A stretch of DNA of 5,411 nucleotides from an uncultured Lachnospiraceae bacterium (GCA_902803625.1 CADCQV010000185.1:1-5411), one strand, 5' to 3'; positions 1-5,064 are shown, counted from the stretch's first letter. The notes: generated from the letters alone by a model not told the origin. Numbers and translations are program-made.

Positions 1-399
1 AAATGCAATGGTCTTGGATTTTTTGCGTATATCCTTGCAAATATCATCCATACACTCATCAAAAGTCTTATCAAGATCATCCTTTATGAGAAATCTGCTT
101 GCCCGTACCTTATACCCGTCGAGTGCGTAATTTATAAATGCCGTAACAAGAATGATCGGCACATCATCCTTTTCCTCACGTATTTTCTTCGCCACGGACA
201 ATCCATCCATATCATCCATATTGATGTCCAAGAAAATGATATCCACTTCTTCCCCATTACTGACAGTCTTCAACAGTTCAGATCCAGACTTATATTCCGA
301 TATGGAAAAGCCGATATTATTCTCAGCGTCATACGCTTCAATAAGCTTCTTTAGCCTCGCAATATCCTTTTTGTCATCATCACAGACTGCGATTTTCAT
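1..399 (-). CDS. LytTR-type response regulator, N-terminal receiver domain (partial)
   Basis: The first 133 residues are visible and the frame is still open at the left edge, so the C-terminal part is outside the window. I translated this from the minus strand. The protein begins MKIAVCDDDKKDIARLKKLI, with the acidic cluster D7-D9 of a CheY-like receiver. The phospho-acceptor is D58 in IIFLDINMDDMDG, the switch threonine is T86 in ILVTAF, and the conserved lysine is K106 in RFLIKDD. The stretch YALDGYKVRASRFLIK is typical of receivers in AgrA/LytR-type regulators, so a LytTR DNA-binding domain is expected next. That expectation is inference, because the domain is not in view. The start at 399 follows a good ribosome site (GAAGGTGG) a few bases upstream. 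The role would be cytoplasmic two-component control, with a histidine kinase probably encoded further left. It is separated from the repA operon by about 480 bp without intact genes and has its own promoter, so it need not belong to the element. Confidence 0.88.
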   Translation of the reverse strand, partial: MKIAVCDDDKKDIARLKKLIEAYDAENNIGFSISEYKSGSELLKTVSNGEEVDIIFLDINMDDMDGLSVAKKIREEKDDVPIILVTAFINYALDGYKVRASRFLIKDDLDKTFDECMDDICKDIRKKSKTIAF

Positions 400-426
400 A
401 GTCCACCTTCTTCCCATAGTCTATCT

Positions 427-457
427 ATTTTATATCGGTATTCCGCTCTGCAATTAA
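427..457 (-). promoter_or_regulatory. Probable promoter of the response regulator gene
   Basis: On the minus strand there is a good -10 candidate (TATAAA at 434-429, or TAAAAT at 432-427), about 30 bp before the ATG at 399. At 17 bp spacing the -35 position reads TTAATT (457-452), a poor match to TTGACA. A weak -35 with paired direct repeats just upstream (468-502) is the usual arrangement of a promoter that needs a LytTR-type activator. The assignment is by eye. Confidence 0.5.
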
Positions 458-467
458 AATGCCTCTG

Positions 468-502
468 CACAAAACGACTATGAAATGTCACAAAACGACT
501 AT
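468..502 (-). promoter_or_regulatory. Paired direct repeats, candidate LytTR/AgrA-type binding site
   Basis: The 14-mer ATAGTCGTTTTGTG (minus-strand reading) occurs perfectly at 502-489 and again at 481-468. The repeats are 21 bp apart start to start, about two helical turns. LytTR regulators such as AgrA and ComE bind pairs of about 9-bp direct repeats with about 12-bp spacers just upstream of a weak -35 box. Here the proximal repeat ends about 10 bp before the proposed -35 of a LytTR-type regulator gene. The repeats are seen directly; binding by this regulator is inferred. Confidence 0.65.
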
Positions 503-507
503 AAACA

Positions 508-544
508 TAATCCACCAATGCCGGAGATCTAGCATGGTGGATTA
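508..544. repeat. Imperfect inverted repeat, possible weak terminator
   Basis: Left arm TAATCCACCAATGC (508-521) pairs with right arm GCATGGTGGATTA (532-544), giving 13 base pairs with one bulged A and a 10-nt loop containing AGATCT. It lies 13 bp downstream of the stop of the decayed reading frame at 558, where a terminator for the minus-strand operon would be expected. The following minus-strand bases (TGTTTATAGTCGTTTTG) are only loosely U-rich, so termination may be weak. It also directly abuts the direct repeats that precede the response regulator promoter. Confidence 0.5.
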
Positions 545-557
545 CTACGATTGATAT

Positions 558-796
558 TCAATTATTTGGCCCGCTTAGGGAGAAAAACTTAAATTTAGTA
601 TTCCTAACACCATCATAAGCTCTAATCAAAAATTGCATCTCTACATCCTCATCCATAAAAAAACACCCAAGTCATTCTCGTAAAAGAATAGCTCAGATGC
701 ATTTCCGGTAACATATAGCTCTTACAATCCTTGTTCCCAGACTTGCTTCTATTGCAATACTAATTCTTTATCAAGAACAACTTTACCTCCAAACCC
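558..796 (-). pseudogene. Probable decayed small gene, family not recognised
   Basis: There is no intact long frame, but coding-like pieces can be joined on the minus strand. From about 796 the frame reads GFGGKVVLDKELVLQ, a stop, KQVWEQGL, a stop, then ELYVTGNASELFFYENDLGV. It then loses frame at a run of seven T. The next frame, 656-558, is open from an ATG (MDEDVEMQFLIRAYDGVRNT, ending SLSGPNN). Together they read like one protein of about 80 residues or more, broken by two nonsense codons and one slippage in the T run. A further piece, MAKPRSFSFIF with a stop after 24 codons, starts at about 881 just after the preceding gene and may be the original N-terminus. I do not recognise a family. 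The alternative is ordinary noncoding DNA with chance open pieces. Confidence 0.35.
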
Positions 797-882
797 TTAA
801 TGGGAATTAATCTAAATCATACCTCGTTATTGTACCATTACACGTACAGAATATAAATGAAAAACTGCGTGGTTTCGCCATT

Positions 883-984
883 TTAAAACTCCACCAGCCA
901 TTTTCTTAGTCGATTTATATTAGCACTTAAGGTAGCTGATCCGAAGAACACAATCAGGATCACTGCAACTATTCCACCAAGCAT
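883..984 (-). CDS. Second half of split small membrane protein (33 codons)
   Basis: This frame starts at an ATG overlapping the stop of the preceding frame (TGATG, sharing position 984) and encodes MLGGIVAVILIVFFGSATLS followed by ANINRLRKWLVEF. The first 18 or so residues make one transmembrane segment, and the tail is basic and amphipathic. In CD1845-like proteins of clostridial conjugative elements, a final hydrophobic segment followed by a short charged tail belongs to the same chain as the first part. The most likely reading is therefore that this is the C-terminal part of the gene at 984-1157, separated by a frameshift. Re-initiation at TGATG making a separate small protein is possible. 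The same frame is open upstream to an ATG at 1077, but that stretch overlaps the first frame and looks like its shadow. Confidence 0.5.
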   Translation of the reverse strand: MLGGIVAVILIVFFGSATLSANINRLRKWLVEF

Positions 985-1157
985 CAGTAATTCTTGCCAC
1001 AGCACTGAACGATAGCGATGATCCCGCATATTCCAAGGAACAGGAAAATCCAGAATGCCACCCAAGAAAACAGCCATGCAGCTACCTCAATTACCAGATT
1101 TATAAGGGATAATGCAAGTGCCAGCACTAACGCCAACGGTTTAAATACGTATCTCAT
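984..1157 (-). CDS. CD1845-like small membrane protein, N-terminal part (57 aa)
   Basis: The protein starts MRYVFKPLALVLALALSLIN, has an almost continuous hydrophobic stretch over residues 8-50 (two adjacent membrane helices) and ends QCCGKNY. A start of the MR(Y/F)xxKPL type followed by hydrophobic helices resembles the CD1845 family of clostridial conjugative elements, usually about 90-100 residues, so this frame holds little more than half. The missing end is in the next frame (984-883). The start is well supported: AGGAGG sits 6 nt upstream, and the repA stop codon (TAG, 1166-1168) abuts that ribosome site, so this gene follows repA in one operon. The cellular role of the family is not known to me. 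Family assignment rests on recall and remains moderate. Confidence 0.6.
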   Translation of the reverse strand: MRYVFKPLALVLALALSLINLVIEVAAWLFSWVAFWIFLFLGICGIIAIVQCCGKNY

Positions 1158-1165
1158 GGTTCCTC

Positions 1166-2116
1166 CTATCTTACTGCGAATTGCGGCATATCATGATTCA
1201 CTTCCGCCTGATAATAACCGCTGATGGTGGTTGGAGCATTGAAAAGAGCCGCCAACAGGTATTTCTTTATATTCTTCACTTTTGTTGTGTTGCCCTTGAA
1301 ACATTCAAGCACATATTCCACATGGCTTGCATCAAGCTTCAGGAACTTGTTCCGGACAAAGGATGTGGGATATTTGTCGCTTGCTATTACCATGCTCTCA
1401 CTCAGACTCTGAACAGTTTCGAGAATCAAATCATAGATTCCTTCCAGCAGTTCCCTGTCATAGGGATTTCTCTCCAAAAGGAAATCCAGAGCTATATTCT
1501 GACGGATAATGTCCTCGCATCGCATCTCATCGCATCTTCCTCTGGTAGATAAGATCAGATAAGATTCAGTCTCACTTAAATCAGTATTGTTAATATTATT
1601 CTTATTACAGTTTGATCCATAAACCTCTAGGGGTTTACTTTCGGGACTTCTTGAAGTTTGATCCGTAAACTCCTTGAAGTTTAATTTGTAAACCTCTGGA
1701 TCGGTATTGTCGTTACCAGAAGTTTGATTTGTAAACCTCTGGGCACCGGGTTTCGTAAAGTTTTTGACATAGATTCTGGCAGGTTTTCCCTGGCCCTGCT
1801 TCGTCCTCTCTATGAGCCCGATACCTGTAGTGGCATCGAGCTCTGCGACTGTCTTAAGCGCCTTATTCTTACCTACATTCAGACTTTCCATGATTTCTTC
1901 CATAGAAAAGTATATAAACACTCGCTTTTTATCATCCAACCAGCCATTTTTTGAGGATAAAGACATCCTATCAAGCATCAGTCCGTACAGGATCTTGGCA
2001 TCACTTGAGATGGATTTAAAGTAATCATCAGTAATCAGTAGCTTGGGGATCCGATAAAAAGTAAATTGTTCGGCTTCGTTTCCATAGAAATATTTGAAGC
2101 TTATTTCTTCACTCAT
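1166..2116 (-). CDS. repA: RepA_N-family replication initiator with DUF6017-like C-terminus
   Basis: This 316-residue protein has the two-part build of replication initiators of low-GC Gram-positive plasmids and plasmid-like integrative elements. Residues about 17-120 form the RepA_N winged-helix DNA-binding domain, including FYRIPKLLITDDYFKSISS, AKILYGLMLDRM, SLSSKNGWLDD and FSMEEIMESLNVGKNKALKT. Residues about 120-180 are a polar linker, whose DNA contains iteron-like repeats. Residues about 185-316 look like the DUF6017 domain (ILETVQS, YPTSFVRNKFLKL, VEYVLECF, KNIKKYLLAALFNAP, VNHDMPQFAVR). The protein should bind iterons and open the element's origin. The ATG at 2116 has a purine-rich ribosome site (GGAAGGGAG) about 10 nt upstream. 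It follows parB by 43 bp, and that gap holds a palindrome related to the internal repeats, suggesting autoregulation. Length is normal for the family and I see no damage. Confidence 0.92.
   Translation of the reverse strand: MSEEISFKYFYGNEAEQFTFYRIPKLLITDDYFKSISSDAKILYGLMLDRMSLSSKNGWLDDKKRVFIYFSMEEIMESLNVGKNKALKTVAELDATTGIGLIERTKQGQGKPARIYVKNFTKPGAQRFTNQTSGNDNTDPEVYKLNFKEFTDQTSRSPESKPLEVYGSNCNKNNINNTDLSETESYLILSTRGRCDEMRCEDIIRQNIALDFLLERNPYDRELLEGIYDLILETVQSLSESMVIASDKYPTSFVRNKFLKLDASHVEYVLECFKGNTTKVKNIKKYLLAALFNAPTTISGYYQAEVNHDMPQFAVR
1607..1740. repeat. Iteron-like repeats inside repA (candidate origin)
   Basis: Four copies of a 22-bp unit close to GAAGTTTGATTTGTAAACCT plus CT (plus-strand reading) occur at 1607-1628 (first bases diverged), 1653-1674, 1676-1697 and 1719-1740. 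Start-to-start distances are 46, 23 and 43 bp, roughly one or two unit lengths, with diverged sequence between. Each unit is itself partly palindromic (GAAGTTT ... AAACCTC). They encode the repeating pattern FTNQTS, VYKLNF, FTDQTS and VYGSNC in the linker of RepA (residues about 128-170). RepA_N replicons such as pAD1 are known to carry their origin iterons inside the rep gene, so this is the best origin candidate in the window. Confidence 0.75.
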
Positions 2117-2147
2117 CGTAACAGCGCTCCCTTCCGTTGATATTTCA

Positions 2148-2168
2148 GAAGTTTACTTTTTAAACTTC
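2148..2168. promoter_or_regulatory. Palindromic operator-like copy of the repA iteron
   Basis: GAAGTTTA (2148-2155) and TAAACTTC (2161-2168) are a perfect 8-bp inverted repeat around CTTTT. Aligned with the iteron copy at 1719-1739 it matches at 17 of 21 positions. It lies 32-52 bp upstream of the repA ATG and overlaps the parB stop codon (2160-2162). A RepA-binding operator for autoregulation is the natural inference; a hairpin in the parB-repA message is the alternative. Confidence 0.55.
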
Positions 2169-3071
2169 TTCCTTCAGCTTGCGTTCCTTCCATTCCTCCA
2201 AAAGTTCCAGAATAATCCGTTCCCGTTCCATCGATGTCATCCTTGCCGGGAAGTAGCGATTCAGTTTCTTCTCTGAGAGATTTACCCGGCCATTAACCTT
2301 TTTCTCCGGGAGAGCATCATTCATGGTGGCTGTAAAGGTGTACTTTGTGATGTTTTCAAGGTTCTTAAGTTCCTTCAGGGCATTGATTTGATCCTGAAGC
2401 AAGATGCCGTTGTCCCGACGATATTCGAGGATCCATCCCTGTAGTTCCTTGTCGAAGAAAGAGATATCTACTGCCATCACCATAGAAATCTTTTTATTAT
2501 CAACCAAATCCAGAAGTTCCGGAATCAGTTCTGTTAATCGTATATATCGCTTTACCTGTCGGCCTGTCATTCCGCTTTCTTCGCCTATCACGTCTGAGCT
2601 CAACTTCGGGACATCATGTCCCGAAGTTAAATCACTTCTCTGTCCCTGACGACTTAGGGCTTCCATTTTCATGCGAAAACTCCACGCTCTCTCACTAGGC
2701 AAAATCTCCTCTCGCTGGACATTGGAATCGACCATCGCGATTACCGCTTCATCATCGGACATTTCCTTTATAATGGCCGGAATACTATCGAGCCCAGCTT
2801 TATCACTGGCATGCATCCTGCGGTGACCGGATATCATCTCATATCCGCCTTCTACTCTGGGACGCACTAGAACCGGAGAGAGAACCCCGTTTACCTTAAT
2901 GCTTTCCACCAGCTCATCCATCTTGTCATCGTCCATCACTTTAAATGGGTGGTCCTTGAATGGATGAATATCCCGAATCTTGATAACCTCGGTTCCATCC
3001 TTCATTATCGGGACGCCCAACAGTTCATCCACGCTTTCAAAATGAATCTTTGGTTTCTTAGTTGCTGCCAT
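2160..3071 (-). CDS. parB: ParB-family partition (centromere-binding) protein
   Basis: This 303-residue protein has the ParB/Spo0J order of domains. Residues about 29-130 form the ParB/Srx-type nucleotide-binding domain, with GVLSPVLVRP (62-71), the GHRR motif (82-85) and NVQREEILPSERAW (117-130). A helix-turn-helix region, IGEESGMTGRQVKRYIRLTE, lies at about 162-181. After it come a helical middle region and a lysine-rich C-terminus. Such proteins bind centromere sites, load as CTP-dependent clamps and stimulate the ATPase of the partner ParA. The ATG lies 14 nt inside the end of parA, preceded by AAGGAGGT at good spacing, so the two are translationally coupled. A perfect 27-bp palindrome lies in the DNA coding residues about 148-157, just before the helix-turn-helix. 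Length is typical and the frame is intact. Confidence 0.93.
   Translation of the reverse strand: MAATKKPKIHFESVDELLGVPIMKDGTEVIKIRDIHPFKDHPFKVMDDDKMDELVESIKVNGVLSPVLVRPRVEGGYEMISGHRRMHASDKAGLDSIPAIIKEMSDDEAVIAMVDSNVQREEILPSERAWSFRMKMEALSRQGQRSDLTSGHDVPKLSSDVIGEESGMTGRQVKRYIRLTELIPELLDLVDNKKISMVMAVDISFFDKELQGWILEYRRDNGILLQDQINALKELKNLENITKYTFTATMNDALPEKKVNGRVNLSEKKLNRYFPARMTSMERERIILELLEEWKERKLKEEV
2602..2628. repeat. Perfect 27-bp palindrome within parB
   Basis: AACTTCGGGACAT (2602-2614), a central C (2615) and ATGTCCCGAAGTT (2616-2628) form perfect 13-bp arms. It codes for the variable stretch LTSGHDVPKL between the N-terminal domain and the helix-turn-helix of ParB. It is not the canonical chromosomal parS sequence (TGTTTCACGTGAAACA). 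No U-run follows on either strand, so it is not a standard terminator. A ParB-binding centromere or another protein site is possible. Confidence 0.6.
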
Positions 3072-3843
3072 TTGCCAATACCTCCTTTGTCAGTGCTTCA
3101 TATGCATTTGCCGCTTTTCCCTTTGGATCGTAATCATATATGCTCTTTGCTGCAGCACTGGTCTCCGATGCTCTTACGGATAAAGGAATCTCTATTGGAA
3201 AAACCGGCATATTCCTTCCATATACTTCGTTGACCTGAGAAACGATATCTTTTGCATAGGTGGTTCTGCCATCCACCATCGTAAGCAGAATCCCTTCAAT
3301 CTTTAATGATTTGTTGAGCTGCCTTTTTACCGCGTGGATGGTCTTAATGAGCTGCTGAAGACCCTTGACCGGCAGATATGCCGCCTGTACCGGAATCAGC
3401 ACGGAATCCGCACATGTGAGTGCATTTACCGTCAGCATTCCGAGGGAAGGCATGCAGTCAATCACGATATAGTCATAATCCGGCCTGATTTCCTCAATAT
3501 AAGACTTCAGGATTGATTCTCTGCACAATGCCGAGGAAAGGGATATTTCAGCCGTAGAAAGTTCAATATTGGCAGGAATCAGATCCACCTTGTCCAGATG
3601 AAGGATCCCGTAACCATATTCCATATCCTCATCATTGGCAACCATCGTAATAATGTTGAATAGGGTATCCGTCAGTTTGTCCGGTTCCTGAAAACCCATG
3701 CTGATGGTGAGAGATCCCTGGGGATCCGCATCGATCATCAGAACCTTTTTGCCTGCATTCGCAATCCCTACTCCCAGATTTACAGCTGTGGTGGTCTTGC
3801 CGACCCCACCCTTCTGATTTGCTATCGCTATTACCTTACACAT
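3058..3843 (-). CDS. parA: ParA/Soj-family partition ATPase
   Basis: This 261-residue protein is a complete ParA/MinD-type ATPase. The deviant Walker A motif is KGGVGKTT (residues 11-18, signature lysine K11 and catalytic lysine K16). Walker A' is DADPQG (38-43). Walker B is in YIVIDCMPSLG (125-135), followed by the PVQAAYLPVKGLQQL segment typical of Soj-like proteins. There is no N-terminal DNA-binding extension, so this is the short type, in which ParA does not act as a repressor through an added HTH domain. It would form ATP-bound dimers on nucleoid DNA and move ParB-centromere complexes. The start at 3843 lies 13 nt inside the end of the upstream small gene, with AAGGAGGAG about 10 nt before it. 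The stop overlaps parB by 14 nt. No defects are visible. Confidence 0.95.
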   Translation of the reverse strand: MCKVIAIANQKGGVGKTTTAVNLGVGIANAGKKVLMIDADPQGSLTISMGFQEPDKLTDTLFNIITMVANDEDMEYGYGILHLDKVDLIPANIELSTAEISLSSALCRESILKSYIEEIRPDYDYIVIDCMPSLGMLTVNALTCADSVLIPVQAAYLPVKGLQQLIKTIHAVKRQLNKSLKIEGILLTMVDGRTTYAKDIVSQVNEVYGRNMPVFPIEIPLSVRASETSAAAKSIYDYDPKGKAANAYEALTKEVLANGSN

Positions 3844-4205
3844 AAACGTTCACTCCTCCTTTTGATTTTCTCAATTTCATCACTTTTCTCGGGGTCAATG
3901 GTATTCATCTCACACTTGAATTCCGAAATGTATTTTTCCAGTTCTTCCAGATTCACAAGCAGTGTACCCCGGATCTTAATCAGTGCCTTGGCATCAGAGG
4001 CCAACTGTATCACCTGGTCATCCTGCAGATCGAAGTACGCACTGACATCCTTGACCTTACTGTATTTCTGATCAATCTCTGCAGCCAGATTCCCCACTCT
4101 GGTAAAAAATTCCTCCAGCCTGACGCGGTTGATCAGGCGCTTCGATGATATCTGATACATGGCTCCACAGAGAACGGCATTTTTGATCAGCTCATTTCTG
4201 GTCAT
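3831..4205 (-). CDS. Small DUF6462-like protein with two degenerate half-modules (124 aa)
   Basis: The protein seems built from two partial copies of the module shared by the three upstream genes. Residues about 4-36 (NELIKNAVLCGAMYQISSKR, then LINRVRLEEFF) resemble its second half, with the pattern L-x3-A-x3-GAxYxI...LINxxxxEEFF. Residues about 54-97 (SAYFDLQDDQVIQLASDAKA, then LIKIRGTLLVNLEELEKYI) resemble most of a second copy. A linker at 38-53 separates them, and the tail (residues about 100-124) is charged and lysine-rich. It ends 13 nt inside parA. The ATG at 4205 has AAGGTGA about 8 nt upstream. DNA binding or an excisionase-like role is an inference from its relatives. The half-module start may mean the gene was rebuilt from a broken upstream copy (see 4213-4287). 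Confidence 0.7.
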   Translation of the reverse strand: MTRNELIKNAVLCGAMYQISSKRLINRVRLEEFFTRVGNLAAEIDQKYSKVKDVSAYFDLQDDQVIQLASDAKALIKIRGTLLVNLEELEKYISEFKCEMNTIDPEKSDEIEKIKRRSERLCVR

Positions 4206-4212
4206 GTTGAAT

Positions 4213-4287
4213 TCACCTTCGAGCTCTGTAATCGATTAAAACTTCTTTGGAATCGTAAATATGAATTTTGGTTTTGGATACATACCC
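4213..4287 (-). pseudogene. Possible remnant of a small coding segment between DUF6462-like genes
   Basis: Directly after the stop of the gene at 4288-4527, the same frame continues for 24 codons, including SKTKIHIYDSKEVLIDYRAR, before TGA at 4213-4215. The sequence looks coding-like. A strong ribosome site (GGAGGTGA) with ATG at 4283 precedes it, but that ATG is in another frame and gives only MYPKPKFIFTIPKKF. A one- or two-base change near the ATG would restore M-SKTKIHIYDSKEV and so on. I read it as the broken start of a small gene; a chance open stretch is the alternative. Confidence 0.35.
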
Positions 4288-4527
4288 TCACCTCCATACG
4301 CGGAAGGTTTCCAGATATTCCTCAAACACTTCTGTATTGACCAATACCAGCCTTCCGATTCGATAAACGGCACCTGAATCATTCGCGAGCTTCCGGAAGG
4401 TATTCAGTCCCATACTGTAAAGTTCCGAGCCCTCCCTCTGTGAAACAAATTTCTTGGCCACCGTCTTCATCTCCTTGTACTTGCTCATTGACATCTGCGG
4501 CATGTCCGCTTTTTTCTTCGTTGCCAT
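4288..4527 (-). CDS. DUF6462-like small DNA-binding protein (79 aa)
   Basis: A basic N-terminus (MATKKKADMPQMSMSKYKEM) leads into the conserved module at residues about 26-76: KFVSQREGSELYSMGLNTFR, then KLANDSGAVYRIGRLVLVNT and EVFEEYLETFRVW. The pattern ELYSMG...F..LA...GAVY+I...VLVN...FEEYLETF is what I know as the DUF6462 family of Lachnospiraceae mobile elements. These look like small winged-helix or excisionase-like DNA-binding proteins; function is inferred. The ATG at 4527 has GGAGG about 12 nt upstream, slightly far. An ATG nearer that ribosome site is in the frame of the preceding gene, whose C-terminal tail overlaps this gene by 149 nt. The module here is intact, so this frame is the real one. 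Confidence 0.8.
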   Translation of the reverse strand: MATKKKADMPQMSMSKYKEMKTVAKKFVSQREGSELYSMGLNTFRKLANDSGAVYRIGRLVLVNTEVFEEYLETFRVWR

Positions 4528-4768
4528 GGTTTTTCATTACCTCCTTCAATCTTGTTTTGCGAAGATACGCTTCAAAAATATCCCTGCGGATCAGCACAAG
4601 CTTTCCACATTTATATACAGCACCGGCTTTCCAGGCTGCATTAGCAAAACGCTTTTCGCCCATTCCGTAATATTCCTGCCCCATCTTGTAGGTGATGAAA
4701 TCATGCTTTCCGAATTCCAGATCCTGTTCATCCAGAAGATGGGAGCACATCCAGATATTTCCTGTCAT
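4379..4768 (-). CDS. DUF6462-like small protein with out-of-frame tail (129 aa)
   Basis: Residues about 22-71 are the conserved module: HDFITYKMGQEYYGMGEKRF, ANAAWKAGAVYKCGKLVLIR and RDIFEAYLRK. The N-terminal 20 residues (MTGNIWMCSHLLDEQDLEFG) are specific to this protein. The start is well supported: its ATG overlaps the stop of the upstream gene as ATGA, with AAGGAGG just before. The tail, residues about 75-129, is acidic and glycine-rich (DVNEQVQGDEDGGQEICFTE) and is simply the next gene read in another frame. Loss of one base near RKTRL would end the protein just before the next ribosome site, so a frameshift has probably extended it. The module copy itself looks intact. DNA binding is inferred from the family. 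Confidence 0.7.
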   Translation of the reverse strand: MTGNIWMCSHLLDEQDLEFGKHDFITYKMGQEYYGMGEKRFANAAWKAGAVYKCGKLVLIRRDIFEAYLRKTRLKEVMKNHGNEEKSGHAADVNEQVQGDEDGGQEICFTEGGLGTLQYGTEYLPEARE

Positions 4769-5064
4769 GACTCCTCCTTTCTGTCCTTTTCGTACTGCTT
4801 CCGCTTGGTATACGCGGAATATGTACAGGGCTTCTGATGAAACTGCTCCAGATATTCATCAAAAATCTCTCTGTTGATCAATACGGTTCCGTCGATTCGG
4901 TAGATTGCCCCGGCCTCGTCAGCCATTTCAAGTAACTTTCGATGAGTGAGACTGTACACGATCTCGGCATCTTTATACTTGAGAAACTGTCTTCTCAGGC
5001 TCCTGTTGCGCTTACGTACCTCATTGATCCAATCATCATGCTTATAATCATCGGCTTCGATCAC
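4765..5064 (-). CDS. DUF6462-like small DNA-binding protein, first gene of the operon (99 aa)
   Basis: After a basic N-terminal region (residues about 13-26, including RKRNRSLRRQ) comes the module at about 27-76: FLKYKDAEIVYSLTHRKLLE, then MADEAGAIYRIDGTVLINRE and IFDEYLEQF. A lysine-rich tail follows. The start codon is GTG at 5064: GGGAGGTGG lies 4 nt upstream, whereas the nearby ATG (5066) is followed at once by TGA in another frame. It is the first gene after the terminator at 5126-5161 and overlaps the next gene by 4 nt. Among the four relatives it and the 79-residue protein keep the most regular module. An excisionase-like or regulatory role is plausible, but nothing in the sequence proves it. 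Confidence 0.75.
   Translation of the reverse strand: MIEADDYKHDDWINEVRKRNRSLRRQFLKYKDAEIVYSLTHRKLLEMADEAGAIYRIDGTVLINREIFDEYLEQFHQKPCTYSAYTKRKQYEKDRKEES

Noticed and set aside
152..457. Plus-strand open frame of 101 codons
   Set aside because: It lies opposite the response regulator, which has clear receiver motifs; the serine-rich, low-complexity translation is typical of an antisense shadow.
1181..1552. Plus-strand open frame of 123 codons
   Set aside because: It is antisense to the conserved C-terminal domain of RepA and has no ribosome site or recognisable motif.
1607..1740. Reading the repeats inside repA as a CRISPR array
   Set aside because: The units are degenerate, only 22 bp, without true spacers of regular length, and are part of an intact reading frame; no cas genes are present.
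2602..2628. Reading the parB palindrome as a transcription terminator
   Set aside because: No U-run follows on either strand and it is inside an intact gene co-transcribed with repA.
4454..4837. Plus-strand open frame of 127 codons
   Set aside because: It is antisense to two module-containing genes whose protein conservation is evident, so it is a shadow.
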